This document shows, in pieces, positions 6,396 to 14,212 of a stretch of DNA of 18,244 nucleotides. The translations under genes and the position numbers were made by a program. Position 1 is the stretch's first letter, and every line of letters begins with the position of its first letter. Source of the stretch: Caldilineaceae bacterium (lineage in GTDB: Bacteria; Chloroflexota; Anaerolineae; Caldilineales; Caldilineaceae); the NCBI GenBank assembly GCA_014879855.1, contig JACSRH010000455.1, forward strand, positions 1 through 18,244. Reading direction: 5' to 3'. The notes beneath the pieces are model-generated. The model saw nothing but the letters and a program-made list of their open reading frames with translations. It had not been told where the DNA came from and searched no databases.

Positions 6396-6920
6396 ATGAT
6401 TATTGAGTTGAACGGAGTTTGCCCCACAGTTGCAGAAGATGCCTATGTTGCGCCGACCGCTGTCCTGATTGGCAATGTGACAGTCAAGTCCGGCGCCAAC
6501 ATCTGGTTTGGCGCGGTGCTGCGTGGGGATAGCGGCGCCATCGTCGTCGGCGCGCGCACCAGTGTGCAGGATAACGTGGTCGTGCATGTCAACGCACGCA
6601 ACGACACGCGGATTGGCGACGATGTGCTGATCGGACATGGCGCCGTGTTGGAAGGCTGCACCATCGGCGACAGTGTGCTGGTGGGGATGGGAGCGGTTTT
6701 GCTCAGCGGCGCCACGGTTGGCAAGGGCGCCTTGATCGCGGCGGGGGCCGTGGTGCGCGAGAACAGCCGCATCCCAGAGACGGTCCTGGTGGCGGGCGTG
6801 CCCGCTGCGGTGCGCGGATCGCTCAGTGCAGCGCAAAGCGACCGGCTGGGCGAGGGGCCCGCGCATTATCAGCAGATGGCTGAACTCTACAGAACGCACG
6901 CCAGCATCGTGCAAGCATAG
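6396..6920 (+). CDS. Gamma-carbonic-anhydrase-like hexapeptide-repeat protein (YrdA/PaaY type)
   Basis: This 174-aa left-handed beta-helix protein has many imperfect hexapeptide repeats over residues 12-138, including VLIGNVTVKSGANIWFGAVLRGD, TSVQDNVVVHV and LVGMGAVLLSGATVGKGALIAAGAVV, with a short C-terminal helix. The start at 6396 was chosen because GAGG lies 5 nt before it; the upstream open frame lacks such support. Family members form trimers and bind metal through three histidines. H64 (VVHV) and H81 (GHGA) are present, but the position of the third ligand is E86 (VLEGC) instead of His. It may be an anhydrase variant or a non-anhydrase member. The gene is single, with a strong two-way terminator behind it. 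Confidence 0.88.
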   Translation: MIIELNGVCPTVAEDAYVAPTAVLIGNVTVKSGANIWFGAVLRGDSGAIVVGARTSVQDNVVVHVNARNDTRIGDDVLIGHGAVLEGCTIGDSVLVGMGAVLLSGATVGKGALIAAGAVVRENSRIPETVLVAGVPAAVRGSLSAAQSDRLGEGPAHYQQMAELYRTHASIVQA

Positions 6921-6943
6921 CAAGACCGATGCGGTGCGTGCTC

Positions 6944-6980
6944 AAAAAAGGCCGGGTTTCTTGAAGAAACCCGGCCTTTT
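6944..6980. terminator. Bidirectional Rho-independent terminator
   Basis: A perfect 15-bp stem (6946-6960 with 6966-6980) encloses a 5-nt loop. The plus side ends in TTTT. The minus side reads out as a run of six T (6944-6949 are A on plus). It sits between the convergent ends of the carbonic-anhydrase-like gene (6920) and the SH3 lipoprotein gene (7082). The core GGGTTTCTTGAAGAAACCC also resembles a repeat widely seen in Chloroflexota intergenic DNA, from memory. Confidence 0.85.
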
Positions 6981-7081
6981 GGATAGATCGGTTTAGTCGC
7001 CCGGCGCCTCGCGTCAATGGCCTAGGTGACGCGGATCGCGCGACCTGCAATTCAGCGCAAATGAATCACTTGTGGCTGCGC

Positions 7082-8158
7082 TTACTTCTTCTCAACCAGC
7101 GCAAGCGCCGTGTTTGCCTTCACCAGACGCTGTTCAAGTTGCTCAATGTCGCCAAAGAAGGCGCGAGTGTAAGTTTTGCCGTCGTAGTCGCCGGTGTAGA
7201 GCCAACGTTTGGTGTAATTCATGTAAACGAGCATGCCGGTGTTGACATCGTGACAGGTGTTGCCCTGATAGACGGTCGTCCAGCCAGCGCCTTCTTCGAT
7301 CTCGACCGTATGCGGGCCAGAGCAATAGACCTCGACGCCTTCTTTGTCGTCGAGCGGGAACACGCCCACTGCATCGCCGGGCTTGGCGCCCAGCCAGTAG
7401 CCATAAAGGAAGTTCTGTTCCGCCTCGCCAGTGCGCTCTTTACCATTGGTTTGATCGATATCGAACGTCCAGGCGTCGGTGGAAAAACAAGCATCTTCCC
7501 AGGTCACGGTGTGCTCCACGGGCAGGAAGCCGCCGCTGGCCTGGCGATTGACAAGCGCTTTCACATCGGCGTCGCATTGTTTGGTCTGGCAGCGATCCGA
7601 GTCACACGTCCAGTTCACCGACCAGGTGGCAGCCAGGTCAGGGCTGAGCAGGAGTTCGTCGCGCGTCGGCGCGGCAACGACCGGAGCATCGCCTTCACCC
7701 GCCACACGCACCAATTCCGCCGCCACCCAGCCATCTTTGGCGGATTTACCCTCAATGTTGGTGATGCCGGTGACATCCGTAGCAACCTGATACCATTTCG
7801 CATCCTCACTGCGCCCCAACACGTCAAAGGTGAGACCAGGGTTGGCCTTGGCGACGATATCAAACGACGTGCCCGGTCCGCTGCGCAGGTTGGCGCGCAC
7901 CTGACTTGCAATGACAATGCGAAGTTGCTTATCGGAAGCAGGCGTGGCGGTCGGAGTCGGCAATGGGGACTTTGTTTCGTCGACAGGCGCCTGGTAGGCG
8001 TCCAGCGGCTCGATGACGGTGTTGATTGAGGGGGGCAACGCGGCGTCGGCGAGTGGTGCAGCAGTTGGTAGATTGGCTGCCGCTGCTGCACAGCCACCGG
8101 CAACCATCGCGGTCATGATCAACAGCGCCAAAACCCCAGCCAATCGACTCTTCAGCAC
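7082..8158 (-). CDS. SH3b-domain lipoprotein, unknown function
   Basis: This is a 358-aa predicted surface lipoprotein. A GTG at 8158 is taken as start because GGGAG (8167-8171) lies 8 nt upstream; the ATG at 8290 would place a charged stretch before the signal peptide. The signal LAGVLALLIMTAMVAGGC has lipidation site C23. A Pro/Thr linker follows (PLPTPTATPASD). A bacterial SH3 domain spans about residues 80-152, with RANLRSGPGTSFDIV, WYQV and DGWVAAELV. The C-terminal half (175-358) is unrecognised; it has cysteines in WTCDSDRCQTKQCD and others near DACFST, VYCSG and NTCHD, so disulfides are likely. SH3b domains often bind cell-wall peptide or glycan. It has its own promoter and terminator. 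Confidence 0.75.
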   Translation of the reverse strand: MLKSRLAGVLALLIMTAMVAGGCAAAAANLPTAAPLADAALPPSINTVIEPLDAYQAPVDETKSPLPTPTATPASDKQLRIVIASQVRANLRSGPGTSFDIVAKANPGLTFDVLGRSEDAKWYQVATDVTGITNIEGKSAKDGWVAAELVRVAGEGDAPVVAAPTRDELLLSPDLAATWSVNWTCDSDRCQTKQCDADVKALVNRQASGGFLPVEHTVTWEDACFSTDAWTFDIDQTNGKERTGEAEQNFLYGYWLGAKPGDAVGVFPLDDKEGVEVYCSGPHTVEIEEGAGWTTVYQGNTCHDVNTGMLVYMNYTKRWLYTGDYDGKTYTRAFFGDIEQLEQRLVKANTALALVEKK

Positions 8159-8334
8159 AAGCTGTTCTCCCTTAATGTTTATCCGAGAATTGGCTGCGTC
8201 CCAGGTCTTTCCTTTAACAAAAGCCGGGGCGCAGAAATCTCCGGATAGAGATTTGAAGCAGGGCGAACTATCCAACAATTTTCCATTCATAAGCCATTTC
8301 TCGAACCTAAACTAACTGACGGAAACAGGCACAA
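8159..8334 (-). promoter_or_regulatory. Long structured 5' leader of the SH3b lipoprotein gene
   Basis: The predicted transcript has about 175 nt before its GTG start. It contains a perfect 7-bp hairpin (8235-8241 with 8248-8254, loop of 6). Nearer the start, TTCTC (8185-8189 as read on the minus strand) can pair with GAGAA (8165-8169), overlapping the ribosome-binding site. Between them lies GGAAAGACCTGGGACGCAGC, which recalls part of the c-di-GMP-I (GEMM) riboswitch core, but the companion GGCAAACC strand is absent. Regulation by this leader is only a suggestion. Confidence 0.25.
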
Positions 8335-8339
8335 CGGCC

Positions 8340-8345
8340 ATTATA
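8340..8345 (-). promoter_or_regulatory. Extended -10 promoter of the SH3b lipoprotein gene
   Basis: On the minus strand the sequence reads GATGCTATAATGG: a perfect TATAAT with the extended TGn element. No clear -35 hexamer is present. It lies between the HEAT gene end (8392) and the lipoprotein start (8158). Confidence 0.5.
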
Positions 8346-8391
8346 GCATCAGCAATGACGCGCAAAGAAACAACAGGCGCAACGCGATCCA

Positions 8392-8994
8392 TTACAGCGT
8401 CACGAGCACCGTCTCCAGCAAGCCCATGTCGTCGAGCCCTTCATAGGCATAGGCGCGCACGAGGTGATTTGGATCGTTCAACAGCGCATAGAGCACGCCG
8501 GCTGCCTTCATCGTGGCGATTTTACGCAACGCGCCCGCGGCGCGCGTGCGGGCGCCCTCGTGCGTCTGCTGAAAAAGGATAGTAGCGAGCGGCTGCACTG
8601 CATTATCGCCACACATGGCGAGCGCCTCAGCCGCCACCTGGCGCACCATGCCGTCATCGTCTTTCAGACACTCTGCCGCGCGGTCTAGCTGCGACGCAAC
8701 CGCCGCCGAGCAACGTGGATGCAGGTGCGCCAGCGTCAGGAGCGCGGCCGCACGTACGCTGCTGTCGGCGTCGGCAAGCCGATCCGCCACGGCGGGGATG
8801 GCGCGCGCGGCGGCGCAGAGCGCAAGCCCGCGCAACGCCCACCAACGCCGATCCGGGCTTGGCGACGCCAGCAGCGCCAGTAAAGCAGCTTCATCATCTG
8901 CAGTGAGTTGAAACGCAAGTTGTTCGGTGCGTTCGTCGACGTCGGCGTCCACCGCGGCAAGGAAGGTTGTCATGTGTGTGTTGTTGTCATTCAT
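8392..8994 (-). CDS. HEAT-repeat protein
   Basis: This 200-aa helical repeat protein is built from HEAT/PBS-lyase-type repeats of about 31 residues. Examples are PDRRWWALRGLALCAAARAIPAVADRL, SSVRAAALLTLAHLHP, GMVRQVAAEALAMCGDNAVQPLATIL and HLVRAYAYEGLDDMGLLETV. It has no signal peptide or catalytic motif and probably acts as a cytoplasmic protein-binding scaffold. Its ATG overlaps the stop of the upstream membrane-protein gene in an ATGA arrangement (8991-8994), indicating translational coupling and a shared role. An internal ATG at residue 8 lacks a ribosome-binding site. It is the last gene of the run starting at GDP-mannose dehydratase. The partner is unknown. Confidence 0.85.
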   Translation of the reverse strand: MNDNNTHMTTFLAAVDADVDERTEQLAFQLTADDEAALLALLASPSPDRRWWALRGLALCAAARAIPAVADRLADADSSVRAAALLTLAHLHPRCSAAVASQLDRAAECLKDDDGMVRQVAAEALAMCGDNAVQPLATILFQQTHEGARTRAAGALRKIATMKAAGVLYALLNDPNHLVRAYAYEGLDDMGLLETVLVTL

Positions 8995-9911
8995 GGCTCG
9001 TACACACCGATCTCGTCAAAGGTGACGACCACGCTTTGTCCCCCAGTAGCCAGCGTCCCGACGCCTACAGGATGTGCAGCCATCGCTGCGACCGGAATAT
9101 CGACCAACCGCGCGCCATTGCCGAGAAAATGCAAGGTTGTCCCATCGTCTTCTAATGTCAATTGATTGGACGCGCCGGCCGGATTGAGCGCCGCCAATGC
9201 AGTAGGCGCGCGGATTTCTGTGGGGATGCCTGCCTGATAACGCACCACACTGAAGCGTCCCTGTCCATCGATCAAAAACAGATAAAAATTGGCATTGTCC
9301 GCAAAGCGCCCGATGAGGCCGACTGCCGCGTCCGGCGTGCCCGCCTCGATTGTGGCGTGCGCATCGATCACAAGTCTGGCCGCGTCGTCGATGGTAAATC
9401 GGCTCCAGGCCAGATAACCGGGCCACGTATCCAGCCGGTAGACGCCTTCGTCCGGCAGCACAGTGGCCGCGGCTTGACCGGGGACGGCGAAAGAGCGCAG
9501 CGCCCCCTGCTCGGTTTTGAACGTATCGTGAAAATGCACGACCGAAGCTGGGTAGGAAGCGGCTGGCGGCTGGTCAGCGACGCGCCCGACAATCACGGCC
9601 AGCTCGTCCCAGGTGGTGGTCGGGTCGAGGGCGCGCGCCGTCACCAGCAGCCCGACCGCAACGATCAGGATGACCAAGCAGAAAACCAACCACCATGCAG
9701 ACAGGCGCACGCCGGCATAGGGCGGCCTTTGCACGGTGTCAGGCGCGGTGGGGCGATGCGCAGAGAGACCGATCGAGGTGCGCTTGCTGGCTTGAACTTC
9801 GGCGTCAGTTTGATAGGCGCCCGCGGATTGCGTGACGTTGCGCTGCGTGACGTTGTTCTGCGTGGCGTTGCTCTGCGTGGCGTTGCTCTGCGTGGCGTTG
9901 CTCGCTGCCAT
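8991..9911 (-). CDS. Single-pass membrane protein with concanavalin-like (LamG/DUF1080-type) domain
   Basis: This is a 306-aa protein. Residues 5-29 are five tandem pentapeptides (NATQS, NATQS, NATQN, NVTQR, NVTQS). A basic, proline-containing linker precedes one transmembrane helix (about 73-92, WWLVFCLVILIVAVGLLVTA). Positive charges before the helix put the repeats in the cytoplasm and the rest outside. The outer domain (125-306) has the look of a jelly-roll glycan-binding domain: FHDTFKTEQG, LDTWPGYLAWSRF, AAVGLIGRFADNANFYLFLID and VVVTFDEIGVYEP. AGAGG lies 4 nt before the ATG. It starts 12 nt after GDP-mannose dehydratase and overlaps the HEAT gene. A role in envelope glycan binding is inferred, not shown. 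Confidence 0.7.
   Translation of the reverse strand: MAASNATQSNATQSNATQNNVTQRNVTQSAGAYQTDAEVQASKRTSIGLSAHRPTAPDTVQRPPYAGVRLSAWWLVFCLVILIVAVGLLVTARALDPTTTWDELAVIVGRVADQPPAASYPASVVHFHDTFKTEQGALRSFAVPGQAAATVLPDEGVYRLDTWPGYLAWSRFTIDDAARLVIDAHATIEAGTPDAAVGLIGRFADNANFYLFLIDGQGRFSVVRYQAGIPTEIRAPTALAALNPAGASNQLTLEDDGTTLHFLGNGARLVDIPVAAMAAHPVGVGTLATGGQSVVVTFDEIGVYEP
9825..9899 (-). repeat. 15-bp coding tandem repeat (five copies)
   Basis: Five contiguous 15-bp units, consensus AACGCCACGCAGAGC on the minus strand, encode N-[AV]-T-Q-x five times. The two units nearest the start codon are identical and the third differs by one base. Later units differ at a few positions (GTC for GCC, and the last codon). 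The length keeps the reading frame, so gain or loss of units would change only the N-terminal tail. Confidence 0.9.
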
Positions 9912-9923
9912 ACGGCCTCTTGC

Positions 9924-10913
<990 letters not shown>

Positions 10914-10946
10914 AAAGGTAGTAACTCCTGAATCAATTTTGGGAAT

Positions 10947-10974
10947 AGCGAGGCGCGAGTGGCGAGGGGCGAAT
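10947..10974. repeat. GCGAG-type repeat, copy 1
   Basis: The string GCGAGGCGCGAGTGGCGAGG and its continuation lies in the leader region of gmd. It is related to two further copies on either side of secA (14934-14957 and 18175-18202), with the shared core GGCGAGTTGCGAGGGGCGA in varying form. These are non-coding low-complexity repeats. Confidence 0.5.
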
Positions 10975-11037
10975 GATCGCCTGCGTCGTCTCGTTCCTCA
11001 TGTGGAAATGTGCAAAAATAGTCGCTGACGCCATCCT

Positions 11038-11140
11038 GTCGGGCTAATAGCCCGACCTACAATGAGCAGACCTACAATGAGCAGACCTACAATGAGCAGA
11101 CCTACAATGAACAGCCACCCTGTCGGGCTGGCAGCCCGAC
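11038..11140. repeat. Two hairpin copies flanking a four-unit 15-bp tandem array
   Basis: The hairpin GTCGGGCT-AAT-AGCCCGAC (11038-11056) is repeated as GTCGGGCT-GGC-AGCCCGAC (11122-11140). Both are preceded by CC(A)-CCCTGTC- or CCATCCTGTC-like sequence and followed by CCT. Between them are four 15-bp units, GACCTACAATGAGCA three times exactly and once with A for G (11054-11113). The array overlaps the end of the first hairpin. It occupies the gap between the RMD-like gene and gmd. There is no T-run next to either hairpin, so terminator activity is not evident. Confidence 0.85.
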
Positions 11141-11154
11141 CTGCCAGCAGGATT

Positions 11155-12105
11155 TCAGCGGATCTGGCGTCGCCACTCTTCTAGCAGATCGTTCAGTGTT
11201 GTGCGTAAATCAATGGCGGGCTGCCAGCCGGTGGCGTGCACCAAACGCTGATTATCACAAAAAGAGCGTGGCACATCGCTAGGGCGCAGCCGCGCCGGGT
11301 CGACCTCCACGGTAATTTGCGCCGGCGTCAACTCCAGCAATGTTTCGAGCAGCCAGCGAATCGAGCGCGGCGCGCCAGAACCGATATTGTAGCAGAGACC
11401 TGCCTCCCCATGCTGCACCAGCATCCAGTACGCGCGCACCACATCGCGCACATCAGTGAAGTCGCGTTCCGCACTCAGGTTGCCCACGCGCACCACCGGT
11501 TCGCGCTGTCCGCGCTCGATCTCGACAATCTGACGCGCAAAGGCGCTGGCGGCAAAATCATCCGCCTGACCTGGCCCCAGATGGTTGAAGCTGCGCGCAC
11601 GGACAGTCGGCAATTGGTGGCTGTTGAAATATTGCAACGCCATCATGTCCTGTGTGACCTTGCTGACCCCATAAGGCGAATTCGGACGAAAGGGCGTTTC
11701 TTCGTCGATCGGCAGGTCAGCCGGCTCGACCAGACCATAGATCTCGTTGGAAGAAACCACCAGGGTGCGGCAAGTCGGCTGCCAGCGGCGCAACGCCTCG
11801 AGCAAGTTAAGTTGGCACTGAATGTTGAGTTCATAGGTGGTCCAGGGTTGTTGCCAGCTTCCCCCTACGTCACTCCAGGCAGCCAGGTGCAATGCATAAT
11901 CGGGGCGTACGGTCTCCACGACTTCGCTGACCCACAAGGCGTTGCGCAGGTCGCCGCGATGCAAAGCAAGCTGGCCGGCAAGATGCGCAATGCGGCGGTC
12001 GTGTCGATGCACTACACCGTGCAATTCTATCTCTGGTTCGCGCACCAGCAGTTCGGCGAGGTGGCTGCCAGCAAAACCGGCGATGCCGGTCAACAGGACG
12101 CGCAT
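11155..12105 (-). CDS. rmd: Probable GDP-6-deoxy-D-mannose reductase (RMD-type NAD-dependent epimerase/dehydratase)
   Basis: This 316-aa extended short-chain dehydrogenase probably reduces GDP-4-dehydro-6-deoxy-D-mannose to GDP-D-rhamnose. The start at 12105 begins directly with the Rossmann strand MRVLLTGIAGFAGSHL (GxxGxxG at 7-13); the longer in-frame extension carries no recognisable domain. It shows LHLAAWSDVGGSW, SSNEIYG (118-124), catalytic Y145-x3-K149 (SPYGVSKV) and RSFNHLGPGQ followed by FARQIVEIE, a combination I associate with RMD. RDFTDVRDVVRAY is also typical. The ribosome-binding site is weak (GAGA). The same-strand gmd gene 241 nt downstream supplies its substrate, which supports the call. 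Other NDP-4-keto-sugar reductases remain possible. Confidence 0.72.
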   Translation of the reverse strand: MRVLLTGIAGFAGSHLAELLVREPEIELHGVVHRHDRRIAHLAGQLALHRGDLRNALWVSEVVETVRPDYALHLAAWSDVGGSWQQPWTTYELNIQCQLNLLEALRRWQPTCRTLVVSSNEIYGLVEPADLPIDEETPFRPNSPYGVSKVTQDMMALQYFNSHQLPTVRARSFNHLGPGQADDFAASAFARQIVEIERGQREPVVRVGNLSAERDFTDVRDVVRAYWMLVQHGEAGLCYNIGSGAPRSIRWLLETLLELTPAQITVEVDPARLRPSDVPRSFCDNQRLVHATGWQPAIDLRTTLNDLLEEWRRQIR

Positions 12106-12165
12106 AAGTGATCTCGTTCCACGTAATACCAAGTAACACCAAATCGGACGTTTGTTAGCGGTTGC

Positions 12166-12194
12166 AGTATAGACGAAAGCGTATTGCTCCCCAA
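12166..12194 (-). promoter_or_regulatory. Putative promoter of the RMD-like gene
   Basis: On the minus strand TTGGGG (12189-12194), a 17-nt spacer and TATACT (12166-12171) form a plausible primary-sigma promoter, about 60 nt before the chosen start codon. This also supports the 12105 start, since the longer frame would begin upstream of the promoter. Confidence 0.4.
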
Positions 12195-12214
12195 GTAAGC
12201 CGCGCGCAAATGCT

Positions 12215-12244
12215 TTGCTGACAATGCGCAAATTTTTCGATAAC
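12215..12244 (+). promoter_or_regulatory. Possible promoter of the hsp20 gene
   Basis: TTGCTG (12215-12220), an 18-nt spacer and GATAAC (12239-12244) give a weak match to a primary promoter, about 105 nt before the Hsp20 start. It overlaps the divergent promoter region of the RMD-like gene. I see no CIRCE-type (TTAGCACTC) operator here. Confidence 0.22.
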
Positions 12245-12355
12245 ACGGCGCAAGCGCCCTTCTAACACAAGCCCAGTAAAGTTAGAACCATTGAAGGCAA
12301 ACAGACAGGTTGGGAAAAACCAACTTTAGATTTTCAGAAACAAGGAGAGATTCAG

Positions 12356-12820
12356 ATGCGCACCAATCCTTACAACCAGATGGTTCGTGATTTTGTTGAG
12401 ATGGCCGATGCTGTAAACCGTCGCATGAGCACTGCTGCGCCTTACGACTATGCTCGCAATGGCGGACATGACGGCGAAGGCGCGCCCGCGTCGCGCACGC
12501 TGCGCCTGCCGATCGACGCCTACGGCGCCCAGGATGCCTTTGTGCTGACCGCCTATGTGCCCGGCGTCAACCCGGAGAATGTCGAAATCACTTTTGAGGG
12601 CGAGGAACTCACGATCCGCGGCAAATTTGAGCCACAGCCAGAAGGCGTTGATTTCTTCAAGCGCGAGCTTTATCACGGCTCATTCGAACGCCGGGTTACC
12701 TTCAATGTGCCGGTGAACGCTGACGCTATTGAAGCGACGTACGACAACGGTGTGTTAACCCTGCGCGTGCCCAAGGCCGAGGAAGTCAAGCCCAAGCAGA
12801 TCAAGGTGCAGGTCAAGTAA
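12356..12820 (+). CDS. Hsp20 family small heat-shock protein
   Basis: This 154-aa alpha-crystallin-type chaperone binds unfolding proteins without ATP and keeps them soluble. The alpha-crystallin domain spans about residues 49-140: LRLPIDAYGAQDAFVLTAYVPGVNPENVEI, ELTIRGKFE, FERRVTFNVPVNADAIEA and the signature YDNGVLTLRVPK (129-140). The C-terminal I-x-V (I149, V151) fits the oligomerisation motif. AGGAG lies 8 nt before the ATG. The gene is monocistronic with a strong terminator right behind it. The length is standard and nothing is missing. How its heat response is controlled is not visible. Confidence 0.95.
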   Translation: MRTNPYNQMVRDFVEMADAVNRRMSTAAPYDYARNGGHDGEGAPASRTLRLPIDAYGAQDAFVLTAYVPGVNPENVEITFEGEELTIRGKFEPQPEGVDFFKRELYHGSFERRVTFNVPVNADAIEATYDNGVLTLRVPKAEEVKPKQIKVQVK

Positions 12821-12865
12821 GCGATTTCAAAGCAACGGGGCTTTGAGCCAGTAATCTGGTTTGCA

Positions 12866-12906
12866 ATGGGCTGGACTTATGTTGGTGAGTCCAGCCCATC
12901 TTTTTT
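12866..12906 (+). terminator. Rho-independent terminator of hsp20
   Basis: ATGGGCTGGACT (12866-12877) pairs perfectly with AGTCCAGCCCAT (12888-12899) across a 10-nt loop, followed by C and six T. It lies 45 nt after the Hsp20 stop codon. Confidence 0.9.
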
Positions 12907-12938
12907 AGCCCTTGTCCCTGTTCATGCCGTGTTCATGT

Positions 12939-12998
12939 CACTGTCACTGTCACTGCCACTGCCACTGCCACTGCCACTGTCACTGTCACTGTCACTGC
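12939..12998. repeat. Hexanucleotide tandem repeat (CACTGY, ten units)
   Basis: Ten perfect 6-bp units CACTG[T/C] run without a break, with the last base in the order T,T,C,C,C,C,T,T,T,C. The array stops exactly where the stop codon of the minus-strand flavin-type gene begins (12999-13001). One more CACTGT lies inside that gene at 13005-13010. Blocks of T and C units suggest stepwise expansion by slippage. It is not a CRISPR array, having no spacers. Confidence 0.95.
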
Positions 12999-13547
12999 TC
13001 ATATCACTGTGGCGGTGTCGCTTGGTAAACCATCGATGCTAATCCGATTTTTGCTCCTCTGATATTCTGAGATGCCCAAAGGGCCTTTTTTCTCGGCCCA
13101 GTCCACCAATGCCGGTCGCGTTCCCGCGTATGCATAGAACGGCACACCAAACCCACAGGAAGTTTGCAGCGACTCCACCGTCAGCACGACGATCTGGCGC
13201 TCGCCAGGCAGGGTAGGAAACAAGCAATGCATCTCTGCCCAGGCCCCATCACGCGGGAAGATCAAGCGGCCGCGGCCGTAGAGGCGGAGGATGCGCGGGT
13301 TGGCTTCAAAGCTGCACACCATGATCGTCAACCGGCCGTCAGCTTTGAGGTGCGCGGCTGTCTCATTGCCGCTGCCCGTGAGGTCGAGATAAGCAACTGT
13401 GCGCGCGTCGAGCACGCGCAATGTGTCCATCCCTTTGGGGGAGAGGTTGACTCGGCTTTCGGCTGTAGCGGAAGCAGTGAAAAAGAGGTGCTGCGCTTCG
13501 ATGAATGCGCGCAGTTCAGGAGTAATCGATTCGTAGAATTTAGCCAT
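12999..13547 (-). CDS. Pyridoxamine 5'-phosphate oxidase-like FMN split-barrel protein
   Basis: This 182-aa protein is of the split-barrel flavin-binding superfamily. The start at 13547 begins MAKFYESITPELRAFI, with AGGAG 5 nt upstream; a longer open frame lacks this. Conserved segments are FFTASATAESRVNLSPKGMDTLRVLD (22-47), VAYLDLTGSGNETAAHL (51-67), LRLYGRGRLIF and SCGFGVPFYAYAG. The last region, EKKGPLGISEYQRSKNRISIDGLP, matches a conserved subfamily tail. It probably binds FMN (or F420) and reduces or oxidises a small molecule, but the substrate is unknown and it is not the PdxH enzyme itself. The gene is divergent from the DUF1349 gene. The last codons abut a hexanucleotide array. Confidence 0.85.
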   Translation of the reverse strand: MAKFYESITPELRAFIEAQHLFFTASATAESRVNLSPKGMDTLRVLDARTVAYLDLTGSGNETAAHLKADGRLTIMVCSFEANPRILRLYGRGRLIFPRDGAWAEMHCLFPTLPGERQIVVLTVESLQTSCGFGVPFYAYAGTRPALVDWAEKKGPLGISEYQRSKNRISIDGLPSDTATVI

Positions 13548-13613
13548 GATCTCTCCTTGGCGATAAGGCGACAAATTGGTGAGTGTAAAGCAGGGCAACC
13601 TCATGTTTGATGG

Positions 13614-13619
13614 TAGAAT
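13614..13619 (+). promoter_or_regulatory. Putative extended -10 element of the DUF1349 operon
   Basis: TGGTAGAATGCATTG contains TAGAAT with the TGn extension, 41 nt before the DUF1349 start codon. No good -35 is visible. The string matches the secA promoter in 12 consecutive bases (TGGTAGAATGCA). Confidence 0.42.
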
Positions 13620-13660
13620 GCATTGCCAATCTTCAATAAACACTGAGGAATAGACAAATT

Positions 13661-14212
13661 ATGCAATGGTTGAACGAGCCACATCAATGGCAGCATAGCG
13701 GCGACGCCATCCGCGTCGCGGTGGATGCCGGCACTGACTTCTGGCGCAAAACGCATTACGGCTTCATCCGCGATAACGGTCACGTCTACTATCAGACAGT
13801 GAGCGGTGATTTCAACGTCGAGGTCAGGGTGGCCGGCGCCTATCGCGACCTCTACGACCAGGCTGGGCTGATGGTGCGCATTGACGACGCGCACTGGGTC
13901 AAAACCGGCATCGAGTTTGTCCACGGCGTACAGTATGTCAGCGCCGTGGTGACCAATGATTTCTCCGACTGGTCGGTGGCGCCGCTGCAGAACCCGCCTT
14001 CCCTCTGGCTGCGATTGGTGCGCAAGGCCGAGGCCGTCGAAATCTTCTACTCGCTTGATCGCGCCAAGTACACGCTGCTGCGCGTTGCCTATCTGCTGCC
14101 CAGCGCAGAAGCCCAGGTCGGCGTGATGTGCGCCGCGCCCGACGGCCAGGGCTTCGAGGTGGTGTTTGAAGATTTTGCCGTCCACCCTATCGTTGCACAG
14201 GAAAAAGCATGA
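13661..14212 (+). CDS. DUF1349 domain protein
   Basis: This 183-aa protein has a concanavalin-like jelly-roll of the DUF1349 family (related to yeast Ree1). Features are DFWRKTHYGFIRDNGHVYYQ, GDFNVEVRVAGAYRDLYDQAGLMVRIDDAHWVKTGIEF (49-86), VVTNDFSDWSV and the later LWLRLVRKAEAVEIFYSLD. It has no signal peptide, so it is cytoplasmic. TGAGGA lies about 11 nt before the ATG. Its stop overlaps the next start as ATGA (14209-14212). Family members are often annotated as glycan-binding or enolase regulators without firm proof; the role here is unknown. Length and motifs look complete. Confidence 0.85.
   Translation: MQWLNEPHQWQHSGDAIRVAVDAGTDFWRKTHYGFIRDNGHVYYQTVSGDFNVEVRVAGAYRDLYDQAGLMVRIDDAHWVKTGIEFVHGVQYVSAVVTNDFSDWSVAPLQNPPSLWLRLVRKAEAVEIFYSLDRAKYTLLRVAYLLPSAEAQVGVMCAAPDGQGFEVVFEDFAVHPIVAQEKA

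Noticed and set aside
8159..8334. A firm c-di-GMP-I riboswitch call
   Set aside because: Only one strand of the core is similar. The GGCAAACC segment and the second hairpin with its receptor are not visible.
12106..12246. 47-residue N-terminal extension of the RMD-like protein
   Set aside because: The Rossmann fold starts at 12105, and a promoter-like sequence lies inside the extension.
11054..12998. Tandem arrays as possible CRISPRs
   Set aside because: The units are 15 bp or 6 bp and contiguous, without spacers, and no cas gene is present.
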